Assembly (NCBI GenBank): GCA_035607415.1
Contig: DATNAQ010000173.1
Coordinates: 1-64,000 of the forward strand
Length of the DNA stretch: 64,000 nucleotides
Direction: 5' to 3'
Source of the DNA: JAQBQH01 sp035607415
GTDB taxonomy: Bacteria; Myxococcota_A; Polyangia; Palsa-1104
This document shows positions 42,471 to 50,057 of the stretch, piece after piece (position 1 is the first letter of the stretch; each line of letters opens with the position of its first letter). Position numbers and translations under genes: made by a program. The notes under the pieces are model-generated. The model made no database searches. It was given only the letters and a program-made list of their open reading frames with translations, and was not told where the DNA came from.

Positions 42471-42844
42471 CGCCCCGCCGCCGGCGCGAGAAAGCGCGAC
42501 ACCGATTGCGCGAGCGCGTGCGCGTTGTCGGTCTTGGCGATGAAGCCGGCGGCGCCGCAATTGCGCGCCAGCGCCGACAGCTCGACCGCGGGACGATCCG
42601 AGAAGAGGACGATGGGGCAGCGGTGCAGCTTGTGCTGGCGCGTGACCTCCACGATCTGATGGCCGGAGAGCGCGGGCATCGAGACGTCGAGCAGCACCAG
42701 ATCGGGCTTCTCGCGCCCGAGCGCTCGGCTCAGGCCGAGCCCCGATTCCAGCGTCACCACTTCATATCCGAAGTCTTCGAGCATCATCCGCGTCATGTCG
42801 CGGCACAGGTCGCTGTCGTCGACGACCATTATCTTCTGAGGCAT
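42467..42844 (-). CDS. Single-domain response regulator
   Basis: 125 residues: VVDDS (7-11), D53 in LVLLDVSMPALSG, FIAKTD. It shares CPIVLFSDRPAxEL with the receiver at 30482 of the second chemosensory operon. It is the first gene of the four-gene receiver/HPt module. Copy 3 of the dyad lies about 100 bp upstream. Confidence 0.88.
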   Translation of the reverse strand: MPQKIMVVDDSDLCRDMTRMMLEDFGYEVVTLESGLGLSRALGREKPDLVLLDVSMPALSGHQIVEVTRQHKLHRCPIVLFSDRPAVELSALARNCGAAGFIAKTDNAHALAQSVSRFLAPAAGR

Positions 42845-42946
42845 GCCGCGTGATTGTCACGGATTTGTCGTTTTGGGTTCAGTACGTGAAAACACCAATC
42901 TCGATCGCGCCGTAAAGTAGGGAGAGGTGCCGTGCTGTCCGCGAGG

Positions 42947-42963
42947 TGCGGCGCATTGTCGCA
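42947..42963. promoter_or_regulatory. 17-bp dyad motif, copy 3
   Basis: TGCGGCGCATTGTCGCA, lying between the receiver gene at 42966 and the receiver/PilZ/HPt module that starts at 42844. The same dyad as at 29056 and 39637. Confidence 0.45.
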
Positions 42964-42965
42964 GC

Positions 42966-43334
42966 TCAGGCGCAGAAGCGCGCGACGGTGTCGAAGAGGA
43001 GCTGCAGATCGATCGGTTTGGCGATGCGCTCGACCTGCAGGCGGGTCGCGCCCGTCGCATCGCCGGCGCCGGTGAGCAGCACGACCGGGATGGCGGCCAG
43101 CTCCGGATCGCGGAGCTGCGCCGCGCGGAACTCTTCGCCGTTCATGCGCGGCATCATGAAGTCGAGGATCACGAGCGCCGGCGGCGCGCCCTGGCGCATG
43201 CGCTCGAGGCCGGCCATCCCGTCGGCGGCGGTCTCGACGGTGAAGCCGCGCAGCTGCAGGAGCGAGCAAATGCTGTCGCGGATGTCCTCGTCATCGTCGA
43301 CGATGAGAACCCATGATGGCGCGGGCTCGCTCAC
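42966..43334 (-). CDS. Response regulator paired with the membrane kinase
   Basis: 122 residues: LIVDDDED (10-17), D58 in LVILDFMMPRMNG, IAKPID. The GTG start overlaps the stop of the histidine kinase (43331-43334), making a classical kinase-regulator pair. There is no output domain. Confidence 0.9.
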   Translation of the reverse strand: MSEPAPSWVLIVDDDEDIRDSICSLLQLRGFTVETAADGMAGLERMRQGAPPALVILDFMMPRMNGEEFRAAQLRDPELAAIPVVLLTGAGDATGATRLQVERIAKPIDLQLLFDTVARFCA

Positions 43335-44767
43335 GTGTTGGCTCCTTCGCTGGAGTGTCGTCGCGGCAGATCGACCACGAACACCGAGCCTACATCAGGT
43401 GTGCTCTCGACTGAAATCGTGCCGCCGTGCGCGCGCACGATCTGCGAGCTGATGAAGAGGCCGAGCCCGAGGCCGCCGTAGCTGAGGGACGCGGCGCGCT
43501 CGAAGCGGCCGAAGATGCGGCGCTGATCGTCGACCGAGATGCCGATGCCGTGGTCGCGCACGGTGAGGCGCGCGCGATCGACCGTGCTCTCGACCGAGAG
43601 CTCGATGGGCTTGCCGCCGCCGTACTTGATGGCGTTCGACAAGAGGTTGGTGACCACCTGATCGATGCGCGGCGCATCCCACCATCCGATCACCGAGCCT
43701 TCGATCTGCGACTGGAGCTTGCAGTTCCAGCGCGCCAGCTGCGGCTCGAACTGTCGCGTCACCTCCTGAACCAGCGTCGACAGATCGGTCTCGGTGGGAT
43801 CGATCACCAGCCGCCCGGCGGCGATGCGCGAGACGTCGAGCAGGTTGCCGATCAGCTTGTCGAGGCGGATCACCTGGCGGTCGACGACCTCGAGCGTCTG
43901 CTTGAAGCGCGCGGCGTCGCTCTGATCGAGCGAGGCGGGCGGCATCATCAAGAGCCCCTGCACCTGCAGCTTGAGCGAGGTCAGCGGCGTCTTGAGCTCG
44001 TGCGACGCGATCGAGAGGAAGTCGTCGCGGACCCGGATGGCTTGTTGCGCCTGCTGCTGGCGGCCGTCGACCTCGGTGAGCATGCGGTTGAAGGCGCTGC
44101 CGAGCAGACCGATCTCGTCGCGGCGCACGCTGGCGGCGCGCACCGAGTAGTCCTCCGTCGCGGCGATGCGCCGGGCTACGTCGGCGAGCGCGAGCAGCGG
44201 GCGCGACACCATGCGCTCGAGCATCAACGCCAGGAGCCCGGCGGCGACGAGCGCGCCGAGGCCGAGCAGCCCCATGCTGAGGAGGTAGCCGCGGATGCGT
44301 GAGCGCAGATGTGCCGTCGAGACGAGCACCAGGAGCGTGCCGTAGCGCGTGCCCTGCGAGATCACCGGCTGCGTGACGGCGACGTGTTCTCCTTCGACGG
44401 CGGTGCCGGCGGCGCGGCCGGTGGAGATCGTGGGCCGCAGCGCGGCACCCGTCGTGGAGCGCGCCTCGTAGCTGCCGAACAGCTTCCCGCCGTTGTCGTA
44501 GAGGCCGGCGGCGATGACGTTCTCGTCGCGCGCGAGCCCGTTGAGGGTGCGCTCGGCGTCCGCGTGATCTTCGAAGGCCATCGCCGACGCGCTGTACTCG
44601 GCGATGACGTAGCCGATGAGCGCGCTCGAGCTCATCATCTCGTTTCGGATGTCGCGGAGATCGCGCTCGGCGACGAATCCGAGCGCGATCCCCACCGGGG
44701 CGAGCGTCGCCAGCACGCTGAGCGCGGTGAGTCGAGTTCGGATTGAGACCACATGTGAAGCCGGCAT
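43331..44767 (-). CDS. Membrane sensor histidine kinase (HAMP)
   Basis: About 478 residues from ATG 44767; ATG 44830 is also open but has no ribosome site. Membrane segment 1 is TALSVLATLAPVGIALGFVA, then a periplasmic sensor of about 110 residues, membrane segment 2 (LLSMGLLGLGALVAAGLLAL), HAMP, HisKA with H256 in IASHELKTPLT, and HATPase (NLLSNAIKYGGG, VRDHGIGIS, GGLGLGLFIS). The kinase core is close to that of the kinase at 4229. The signal is unknown. Confidence 0.9.
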   Translation of the reverse strand: MPASHVVSIRTRLTALSVLATLAPVGIALGFVAERDLRDIRNEMMSSSALIGYVIAEYSASAMAFEDHADAERTLNGLARDENVIAAGLYDNGGKLFGSYEARSTTGAALRPTISTGRAAGTAVEGEHVAVTQPVISQGTRYGTLLVLVSTAHLRSRIRGYLLSMGLLGLGALVAAGLLALMLERMVSRPLLALADVARRIAATEDYSVRAASVRRDEIGLLGSAFNRMLTEVDGRQQQAQQAIRVRDDFLSIASHELKTPLTSLKLQVQGLLMMPPASLDQSDAARFKQTLEVVDRQVIRLDKLIGNLLDVSRIAAGRLVIDPTETDLSTLVQEVTRQFEPQLARWNCKLQSQIEGSVIGWWDAPRIDQVVTNLLSNAIKYGGGKPIELSVESTVDRARLTVRDHGIGISVDDQRRIFGRFERAASLSYGGLGLGLFISSQIVRAHGGTISVESTPDVGSVFVVDLPRRHSSEGANT

Positions 44768-45070
44768 CCCGCGAACCAACCCCCGCAACTTGATCGTCAC
44801 AATCGTATCGGGACTCGGCGCGCCACGCATGCGTCAATTCGTCGCGGTCCAACCGTTCAGTGACCACGCCGACGGCGTGGCGCCGGAGGCCGATTCGCGC
44901 GGGAAGAAAGCGATCGACCCGCGGGCACCGGCGCGTTACAGTGTCATCTTCGTGAACAGCGGAGTAGATCGCCGACATTGATGGCGAATTCGGACAAGGC
45001 GTGTGGTTGCGGCGGCGGAGGCGGGCGCTACGCTTTGGCTTACCGCTTGTTTGCGACGAGGTGAGCTGAC
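44768..45070. other. Divergent intergenic region, about 300 bp
   Basis: It lies between the sensor kinase (minus) and a small membrane protein (plus). It holds a perfect 7-bp hairpin (CCACGCC at 44864-44870, loop GAC, GGCGTGG at 44874-44880) with no T-run, and a weak TTGCGG-16-TACGCT promoter candidate (45007-45034) before the plus-strand gene. Nothing else was recognised. Confidence 0.5.
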
Positions 45071-45463
45071 ATGCCGTTGTCCCGGACCGCAAAGATTCGC
45101 ATCCTCCTCGCCATCGTCGGCGTACTGCTCGCCGTCGGTGGCTGGACCGCGCTGTCGATCGCCTGGAGGGTCGGCTACGCGCACGGCACCGCCACCGGCG
45201 TCGTGCGCAAGGTGTCGGTGCATGGGCCGCCCTACTGCAAGATCCTCACGGGCGAGCTGGTCTATCAGGGAACCAACCCGGGCCAGCATCAGGAAGTGTT
45301 CGACTTCTCCGTCGACAACGACGCCGACACGAATCCGATCGTCCGCGACTTGAAGCAGGCCGAGCGCGACGGGAAGCGGGTGACGCTCGACTATCGTCAG
45401 GACCGCAAGGTCTGGTGGCGTTGCAACCCGTCCGAGTACTTCATCACGACCGTCGAACAGTGA
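45071..45463 (+). CDS. Small membrane-anchored protein of unknown function
   Basis: 130 residues. One N-terminal membrane helix (ILLAIVGVLLAVGGWTALSI) is followed by a compact domain with GYAHGTATGVVRKVS, YCKILTGELVYQG, VFDFSVDND and VTLDYRQDRKVWWRC. A similar GY-x-G...CK-x-x-x-GEL arrangement occurs in small uncharacterised bacterial membrane proteins. The two cysteines (CK and WWRC) could pair. The next gene follows immediately; GTG 45460 would overlap this stop. Confidence 0.7.
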   Translation: MPLSRTAKIRILLAIVGVLLAVGGWTALSIAWRVGYAHGTATGVVRKVSVHGPPYCKILTGELVYQGTNPGQHQEVFDFSVDNDADTNPIVRDLKQAERDGKRVTLDYRQDRKVWWRCNPSEYFITTVEQ

Positions 45464-45477
45464 GGCACGGGCTCGCG

Positions 45478-46152
45478 ATGTTGCCGGTCGACTTGCTGGT
45501 CCGAATCCTCGTCGGCAGTTGCCTCGGTGGTGTGATCGGCTACGAGCGCGATCGACATGGTCGGCCCGCCGGGCTGCGCACCCACATGATCGTGGCGCTG
45601 GCGTCGGCGACGTTCATGGTCATCTCGACGCGATTCGTCTATCTGCAGCACTACGCGAAGGAAGACCTGGTCAACGTCGACGCGTCGCGTATCGCAGCGT
45701 CGATCGTGACCGGCATCGGCTTCCTCGCCGGCGGAGCGATCATGCGCACCGGTATCACCGTGCAGGGGCTGACCACCGCGGCGGCGCTATGGCTCGTCGC
45801 CGCCATCGGGATGGCCTCCGGCGCGGGCATGTTCGCGATCGCCGTCTTCGTCACCGTGGTCGGTGTCATCGCGCTGACCGTGATGCGCCGCTTCGAGGAC
45901 AAGGACGATCGCATCTCGCGCCGGCGCGTGTTTCTCGTGCTCGGCGCGGAGGGATCGGTGGGCGAGATCTCGTCGAAGCTGTCGGAGATCGGCGCCAGCG
46001 TATCCGCCCTCGAGTACGACCGCCATGTCGCCGACAAGACGCTCACGGTCACGCTCGACGTGCGCTTTCCGCACACGGTGCGCATCGATCGAATCATCGA
46101 AGAGATCGAGTCGCAGCGCGACGTCCGGCGCGTGAAGCTCGAGCAGACCTGA
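45478..46152 (+). CDS. MgtC-family membrane protein
   Basis: About 224 residues. The MgtC membrane core is clear: LLVRILVGSCLGGVIGYERD, RPAGLRTHMIVALASATFM, ASIVTGIGFLAGGAIMR, VQGLTTAAALWLVAAIGMA. A cytoplasmic ACT-like tail of about 75 residues follows. In pathogens MgtC modulates the F-ATPase and supports growth in low magnesium; here only the family can be stated. ATG 45478 fits the family N-terminus; GTG 45460, coupled to the preceding stop, is an alternative. Confidence 0.88.
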   Translation: MLPVDLLVRILVGSCLGGVIGYERDRHGRPAGLRTHMIVALASATFMVISTRFVYLQHYAKEDLVNVDASRIAASIVTGIGFLAGGAIMRTGITVQGLTTAAALWLVAAIGMASGAGMFAIAVFVTVVGVIALTVMRRFEDKDDRISRRRVFLVLGAEGSVGEISSKLSEIGASVSALEYDRHVADKTLTVTLDVRFPHTVRIDRIIEEIESQRDVRRVKLEQT

Positions 46153-46195
46153 CGAGTCTCGCGCCGAGCGGTTGCAACGCGCCGCTCGCATCCTA

Positions 46196-46214
46196 CGTTG
46201 ACAGCCAGTCAACG
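46196..46214. promoter_or_regulatory. Dyad operator candidate before the oxidoreductase
   Basis: CGTTGAC, 5 bp, GTCAACG: a perfect 7-bp inverted repeat placed directly before the GAGGAGG ribosome site of the gene at 46227. Its geometry suits a dimeric MarR/HxlR/TetR-type repressor. No regulator gene is adjacent. Confidence 0.5.
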
Positions 46215-46226
46215 CGAGGAGGAGCC

Positions 46227-47132
46227 ATGAAAGCGGTGGTGCTCGAGGAGTTCGGCGGCGTCGACAAGCTCGCGCTGCGCGATGTTCCCGATCCGAAGCC
46301 CGGCGCCGGCGAGGTCGTGGTCGCGATCGCGGCGACGAGCGTCAACCCCATCGACTACAAGCTGCGCAGCGGCGCCGCGCGCGGTCGCATCCCGCTCGAG
46401 CTGCCGGCGATCCTCGGCCGCGACATCGCCGGCGAGGTCGTCGAGCTCGGCGCCGGCGTCACGAGCGTGCGCGTCGGCGATCGCGTGCTCGGCCTCGGGA
46501 TGCGCTCGTATGCCGCCAAGGCGTCGATCCGCGCCGACGCGCTGGCGCTCCTCCCGCAAGGGCTCGATCCCGTCGACGCGGGGGCGTTGCCGCTCGTCGT
46601 CACCACCGGCGCGCAGCTGGCGGCGCACGGCGATCCCAAGCCGGGTCAGACGGTGCTGGTGACCGGCGCGGTGGGCAGCGTCGGGCGCGTCGCCGTCTTC
46701 GTCGCCAAGGAGCGCGGCGCGCGCGTCATCGCCGGCGTGCGCCGAAAGCAGCTCGAGGCGGCGCGAGCGCTCGGCGCCGACGAGGTCGTGGCGCTCGACG
46801 ACGACGCCGAGCTGCGGCGCCTTCCCGAGCTCGACGTCATCGCCGACACGGTGTCCGGCGAGACGATCGCCAAGCTCATCCCGCGGCTGCGCAGCGGAGG
46901 GATCCTGGCGAGCGTGCTCGGCGAGCCGGCTGCCGCCAAGGGAAAGCCAATCACGGTGCGCGCGTTCATGGCGCAGCCGGATGGCCCGCTGCTCGGGCGA
47001 TATGCGGCGTCGGTGGCGCAAGGGCGACTGTCGATTCCGATCGCGGAGCGCCTGCCGCTGGCGCAGGCCGGCGAAGCGCAGCGGCGCGCCGAGACGCACG
47101 CGGTCGACGGCAAGATTCTGCTCATTCCCTAG
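46227..47132 (+). CDS. Zinc-independent quinone oxidoreductase-like (MDR) protein
   Basis: 301 residues of the medium-chain dehydrogenase/reductase superfamily, quinone-reductase branch: MKAVVLEEFGGVDKLALRDV, NPIDYKLRSG, LGRDIAGEVVELG, and the NADPH site VTGAVGSVGRVAVFVAKERGA. The catalytic-zinc ligands are absent, as expected for this branch. It would reduce quinones or reactive enones with NADPH. A strong GAGGAGG site precedes the ATG. Its stop codon lies in a 19-bp palindrome shared with the convergent gene. Confidence 0.9.
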   Translation: MKAVVLEEFGGVDKLALRDVPDPKPGAGEVVVAIAATSVNPIDYKLRSGAARGRIPLELPAILGRDIAGEVVELGAGVTSVRVGDRVLGLGMRSYAAKASIRADALALLPQGLDPVDAGALPLVVTTGAQLAAHGDPKPGQTVLVTGAVGSVGRVAVFVAKERGARVIAGVRRKQLEAARALGADEVVALDDDAELRRLPELDVIADTVSGETIAKLIPRLRSGGILASVLGEPAAAKGKPITVRAFMAQPDGPLLGRYAASVAQGRLSIPIAERLPLAQAGEAQRRAETHAVDGKILLIP

Positions 47133-47147
47133 AACGCTGCGTTCTAG
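47129..47147. terminator. 19-bp perfect palindrome between convergent genes
   Basis: CTAGAACGCTGCGTTCTAG lies between the oxidoreductase (its TAG stop is inside) and the convergent metallo-hydrolase. It could act as a bidirectional terminator hairpin, but no T-run follows on either strand. Confidence 0.45.
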
Positions 47148-47165
47148 CGGGCAGCCAGCCGGGGA

Positions 47166-48314
47166 TCAGCGCGCGTCCACTTGCGACGAAACGATCTCGT
47201 CGTCGGCGGCGCGGTGCCAGGACAGTGACGGCCACCAGCGCTCGCGCGGCGGCGGCCGCTCCGGCTCGACGCTCTGCCCCGGGCGCGGCGTCAAGAGCGG
47301 CACGCCGGCCGTGTTGGCTGCGACGAGCGCGCGCTCGATCGGCTCGGTCCACCCGTGGAACGCCAGCGCGAAGAGCCCCCAGTGCACCGGCAGCATCACC
47401 TTGCCGCGAACCCACTGGTGCGCGCGAACCGCCTGCTCGGGACCGCTGTGCCAGTCCGGCCAGCCGCGGCTGTATTGCCCGATCTCGATCATCGTGAGGT
47501 CGAACGGCCCCAGTCGGGCTCCGATGTCGTGCAGCGCGGGGAACAGGCCGGTGTCGCCCGAATAGTAGACGCGGTGCCGCGCACCGACGAGCGCGTAGCC
47601 GCACCACAAGGTCGCATCGCGATCGAAGAGCTGGCGGCCCGAGGCGTGTCGGGCCGGGGTGCTGACGACCTCGATGGCACCGATGCGCGTTCGCTGCCAC
47701 CAGTCGAGCTCGACGATGTGCGCCGGGGGAATGCCCCAGTACTCGAGGTGCGCGCCGACGCCGAGCGGGACGACGAAACGGGTGCCGCGCGCGTCGAGCG
47801 CGACCACCGTCGCGCGGTCGAGGTGATCGTAATGATCGTGCGAGATCACGACGGCGTCGATGGGCGGCAGCGCGTCGAGCGGCAACGGCGGCGGATACCA
47901 GCGGCGCGGGCCGATCCAGCCTAGCGGCGAGACGCGCTTGCTCCACACCGGATCGGTCAGGACGCGCACGCCGTCGATCTCGACGAGCGTCGACGAGTGG
48001 CCGAGCCAGGTGACGCGCAGGCCGCTCGCCGGCGGGGCGCGCAGGTCGGGGCGCGCGGTCGGTGGTGGCGTGCGCGGGCTGGTCTCGCGATCGGGCGACA
48101 GCATGCCTCGCAGCGTCGGGCCGACGTGGTTGATGATGGGCTGCGGGTTCACGAAACGGCCGTCGTGCCACTCGGGCGACTGTGTCATGCGAGCGCGACG
48201 GGCGCCGGTGGCGCGGTGACCGAGGCTGGTCCAGCAGGCCGCCAGGGTCGCGAGCGCCACGAGCAGCAGCAGCGCGCCGAGCGCCTTCACGAGCCGCCAC
48301 AGCCGACGCTTCAT
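47166..48314 (-). CDS. Metallo-beta-lactamase-fold hydrolase, lipoprotein
   Basis: 382 residues. The N-terminal segment LGALLLLVALATLAAC ends in a lipobox-like LAAC. The MBL fold is of the NAPE-PLD/UlaG/RomA type: VTWLGHSSTLVEIDGVRVLTD, metal-binding SHDHYDHLD, VYYSGDTGLFP, and a late MLPVHWGLFALAFHGW. Its usual substrates are phosphodiesters or lactones; here unknown. Its ATG overlaps the stop of the BtuF-like gene, making it the last gene of the B12/mutase run; its metabolic link to the mutases is unclear. Confidence 0.87.
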   Translation of the reverse strand: MKRRLWRLVKALGALLLLVALATLAACWTSLGHRATGARRARMTQSPEWHDGRFVNPQPIINHVGPTLRGMLSPDRETSPRTPPPTARPDLRAPPASGLRVTWLGHSSTLVEIDGVRVLTDPVWSKRVSPLGWIGPRRWYPPPLPLDALPPIDAVVISHDHYDHLDRATVVALDARGTRFVVPLGVGAHLEYWGIPPAHIVELDWWQRTRIGAIEVVSTPARHASGRQLFDRDATLWCGYALVGARHRVYYSGDTGLFPALHDIGARLGPFDLTMIEIGQYSRGWPDWHSGPEQAVRAHQWVRGKVMLPVHWGLFALAFHGWTEPIERALVAANTAGVPLLTPRPGQSVEPERPPPRERWWPSLSWHRAADDEIVSSQVDAR

Positions 48315-49051
48315 CCGACGAGGGCTTCTTCGGCGTAGGCGAGGCCCTCGAGGGTGCGGGCGCCGTGCCACGAGAGGCGCTCGCCGTCGACGAGGGCGAA
48401 GCGCTCGATGGGCAGGCCGGTGGCGGCGGCGAGCTCGAGACGGTGGCGCTCGGCGAAGGGGAAGGGCTCGGACGAGAGCAGGATGCGATCGGCGCCGGCG
48501 AGGAGGGCAGCGTCGATCTCGGGATAGCGGCCGGCCGCCGCGGGCACGACGTTGCGTCCGCCGGCGACCGCGAGGAGCGCGTCGACGTAGGTGCCCGCTC
48601 CCGTCGCCATCAGCGGATCGCGCCAGATGAGATAGACGAACGTGCGCGCGGGGCGCGCGGCGGCGCGGGCGGCGATGGCGTCGGCCCGCGCGGCGATGGC
48701 GTCGGCGAGCTCGCGGGCGCGCGGCGCGGCGTCGAGGGCGGTGCCGAGCTCGCCGAGCACGCCGACGACGTCGGCGACGCTGCGCGGGAAGGACGAGAGG
48801 ACGCGCAGGCCGGCGGCGCGCAGGGCGTCGGCGTCTTCGCGCCGGTTCTCCTCCTCGTTCATGAGGACCAGATCGGGCGCGAGCGCGACGATGCGATCGA
48901 TCTTGGGGTTCTTGGTGCCGCCGATGCGCTCCACGGCGTCGACGGCGCCGGCCGGCTGCACGCAGAACTTGGTGCGCCCGACGAGCTCCGCACCGCGGCC
49001 GAGGCGGAAGACGCTCTCGGTCAGGCTCGGGCACAACGAGACGATGCGCAC
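48311..49051 (-). CDS. BtuF-like cobalamin-binding protein without signal peptide
   Basis: About 246 residues from GTG 49051. It has the helical-backbone metal/B12 receptor pattern: RIVSLCPSLTESVFRLG, GRTKFCVQPA, GGTKNPKIDRIVALAPDLVL, MNEEENRRED, and YLIWRDPLMATGAGTYVD. BtuF proteins are normally periplasmic, but neither this start nor the upstream in-frame region gives a secretion signal, so it may act in the cytoplasm. It sits 1 bp after the MeaB GTPase, in a B12-dependent mutase operon, which supports a B12 role. Confidence 0.8.
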   Translation of the reverse strand: MRIVSLCPSLTESVFRLGRGAELVGRTKFCVQPAGAVDAVERIGGTKNPKIDRIVALAPDLVLMNEEENRREDADALRAAGLRVLSSFPRSVADVVGVLGELGTALDAAPRARELADAIAARADAIAARAAARPARTFVYLIWRDPLMATGAGTYVDALLAVAGGRNVVPAAAGRYPEIDAALLAGADRILLSSEPFPFAERHRLELAAATGLPIERFALVDGERLSWHGARTLEGLAYAEEALVG

Positions 49052-49052
49052 G

Positions 49053-50057
49053 CTAGCCCTTGCGCGCGCGCGCGAACGCGGCGAGCAGCGCATCGGCGGC
49101 GGCGGTCGGCGTCACGCGTCCGGCGAGCACGTCGGCCTCGGTGGCGGCCAGCGCGGCCGCGACCGTCGCGTCGCTGCGGAACGAGCGCTCGAGCCGCTCG
49201 CCGATGAGCGACCACATCCAGGCGCGCTGCTGCTCGGCGCGCAGCCCGGCGAGCTCGCCCGAGGCGGCGAGCTGCGCGTGGTGCTCCTCGACGACGGTCC
49301 AGACGTCGTCGATGTGGTTGCCGGTGAGGCCCGACGCCATCATGACCCGCGTCTTCCAGCTCGCCCGCTTGCGCGGCAGATAGCGCAGCGCCGCGCGCAG
49401 ATCGGACAGCGCGGCGCGCGCGCGGGCGAGGTTGTCGCCGTCGGCCTTGTTGACGACGATGGCGTCAGCGAGCTCGAGCACGCCCTTCTTGATGCCCTGC
49501 AGCTCGTCGCCGGCGCCGGGCAGCATGAGCACGAGGAAGAAGTCGACCATGGCGGCGACGGCGATCTCGCCCTGGCCGACGCCGACCGTCTCGACGAGCA
49601 CGACGTCGAAGCCGGCCGCCTCGCACAGAAGCAGCGTCTCGCGCGAGCGCTGCGCCACGCCGCCGGCGCCGCGGCCGCTCGGCGACGGGCGGATGAACGC
49701 CTCGGGCGCGATCGAGAGGCGCATCATGCGCGTCTTGTCGCCGAGGATGGCGCCGCCCGAGAGCGCGCTCGACGGATCGACGGCGAGCACGGCGACGCGA
49801 TGGCCGGCGGCGACGAGACGCGTGCCGAGCTCGTCGATGAAGGTCGACTTGCCGACGCCGGGCACGCCGGTGATGCCGACGCGCCGCGCGCGGCCGGTAT
49901 GCGGCAACAGACGGTGCAGGAGCGCCTGCCCGTCGTCGGCGTCGCGGGCGGCGCTCGATTCGATGAGCGTGATCGCGCGCGCGAGCACGCTGCGATCGCC
50001 GGCGAGCACGCCGCGCTCGTACTCGTCGAGCGTCAGGCGCGGCCGGCCATGGTTCAT
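49053..50057 (-). CDS. meaB: MeaB/ArgK-type GTPase, mutase chaperone
   Basis: 334 residues of the MeaB (formerly ArgK) G3E GTPase family: P-loop GVPGVGKSTFID, AVDPSSALSGGAILGDKTRM, VLVETVGVGQGE, and the base-recognition VVNKADGDN. It guards methylmalonyl-CoA mutase, gating adenosylcobalamin delivery and removing inactivated cofactor. Its ATG overlaps the mutB stop by 4 bp, placing it with that mutase. It is distinct in sequence from the second GTPase at 57214. Confidence 0.93.
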   Translation of the reverse strand: MNHGRPRLTLDEYERGVLAGDRSVLARAITLIESSAARDADDGQALLHRLLPHTGRARRVGITGVPGVGKSTFIDELGTRLVAAGHRVAVLAVDPSSALSGGAILGDKTRMMRLSIAPEAFIRPSPSGRGAGGVAQRSRETLLLCEAAGFDVVLVETVGVGQGEIAVAAMVDFFLVLMLPGAGDELQGIKKGVLELADAIVVNKADGDNLARARAALSDLRAALRYLPRKRASWKTRVMMASGLTGNHIDDVWTVVEEHHAQLAASGELAGLRAEQQRAWMWSLIGERLERSFRSDATVAAALAATEADVLAGRVTPTAAADALLAAFARARKG

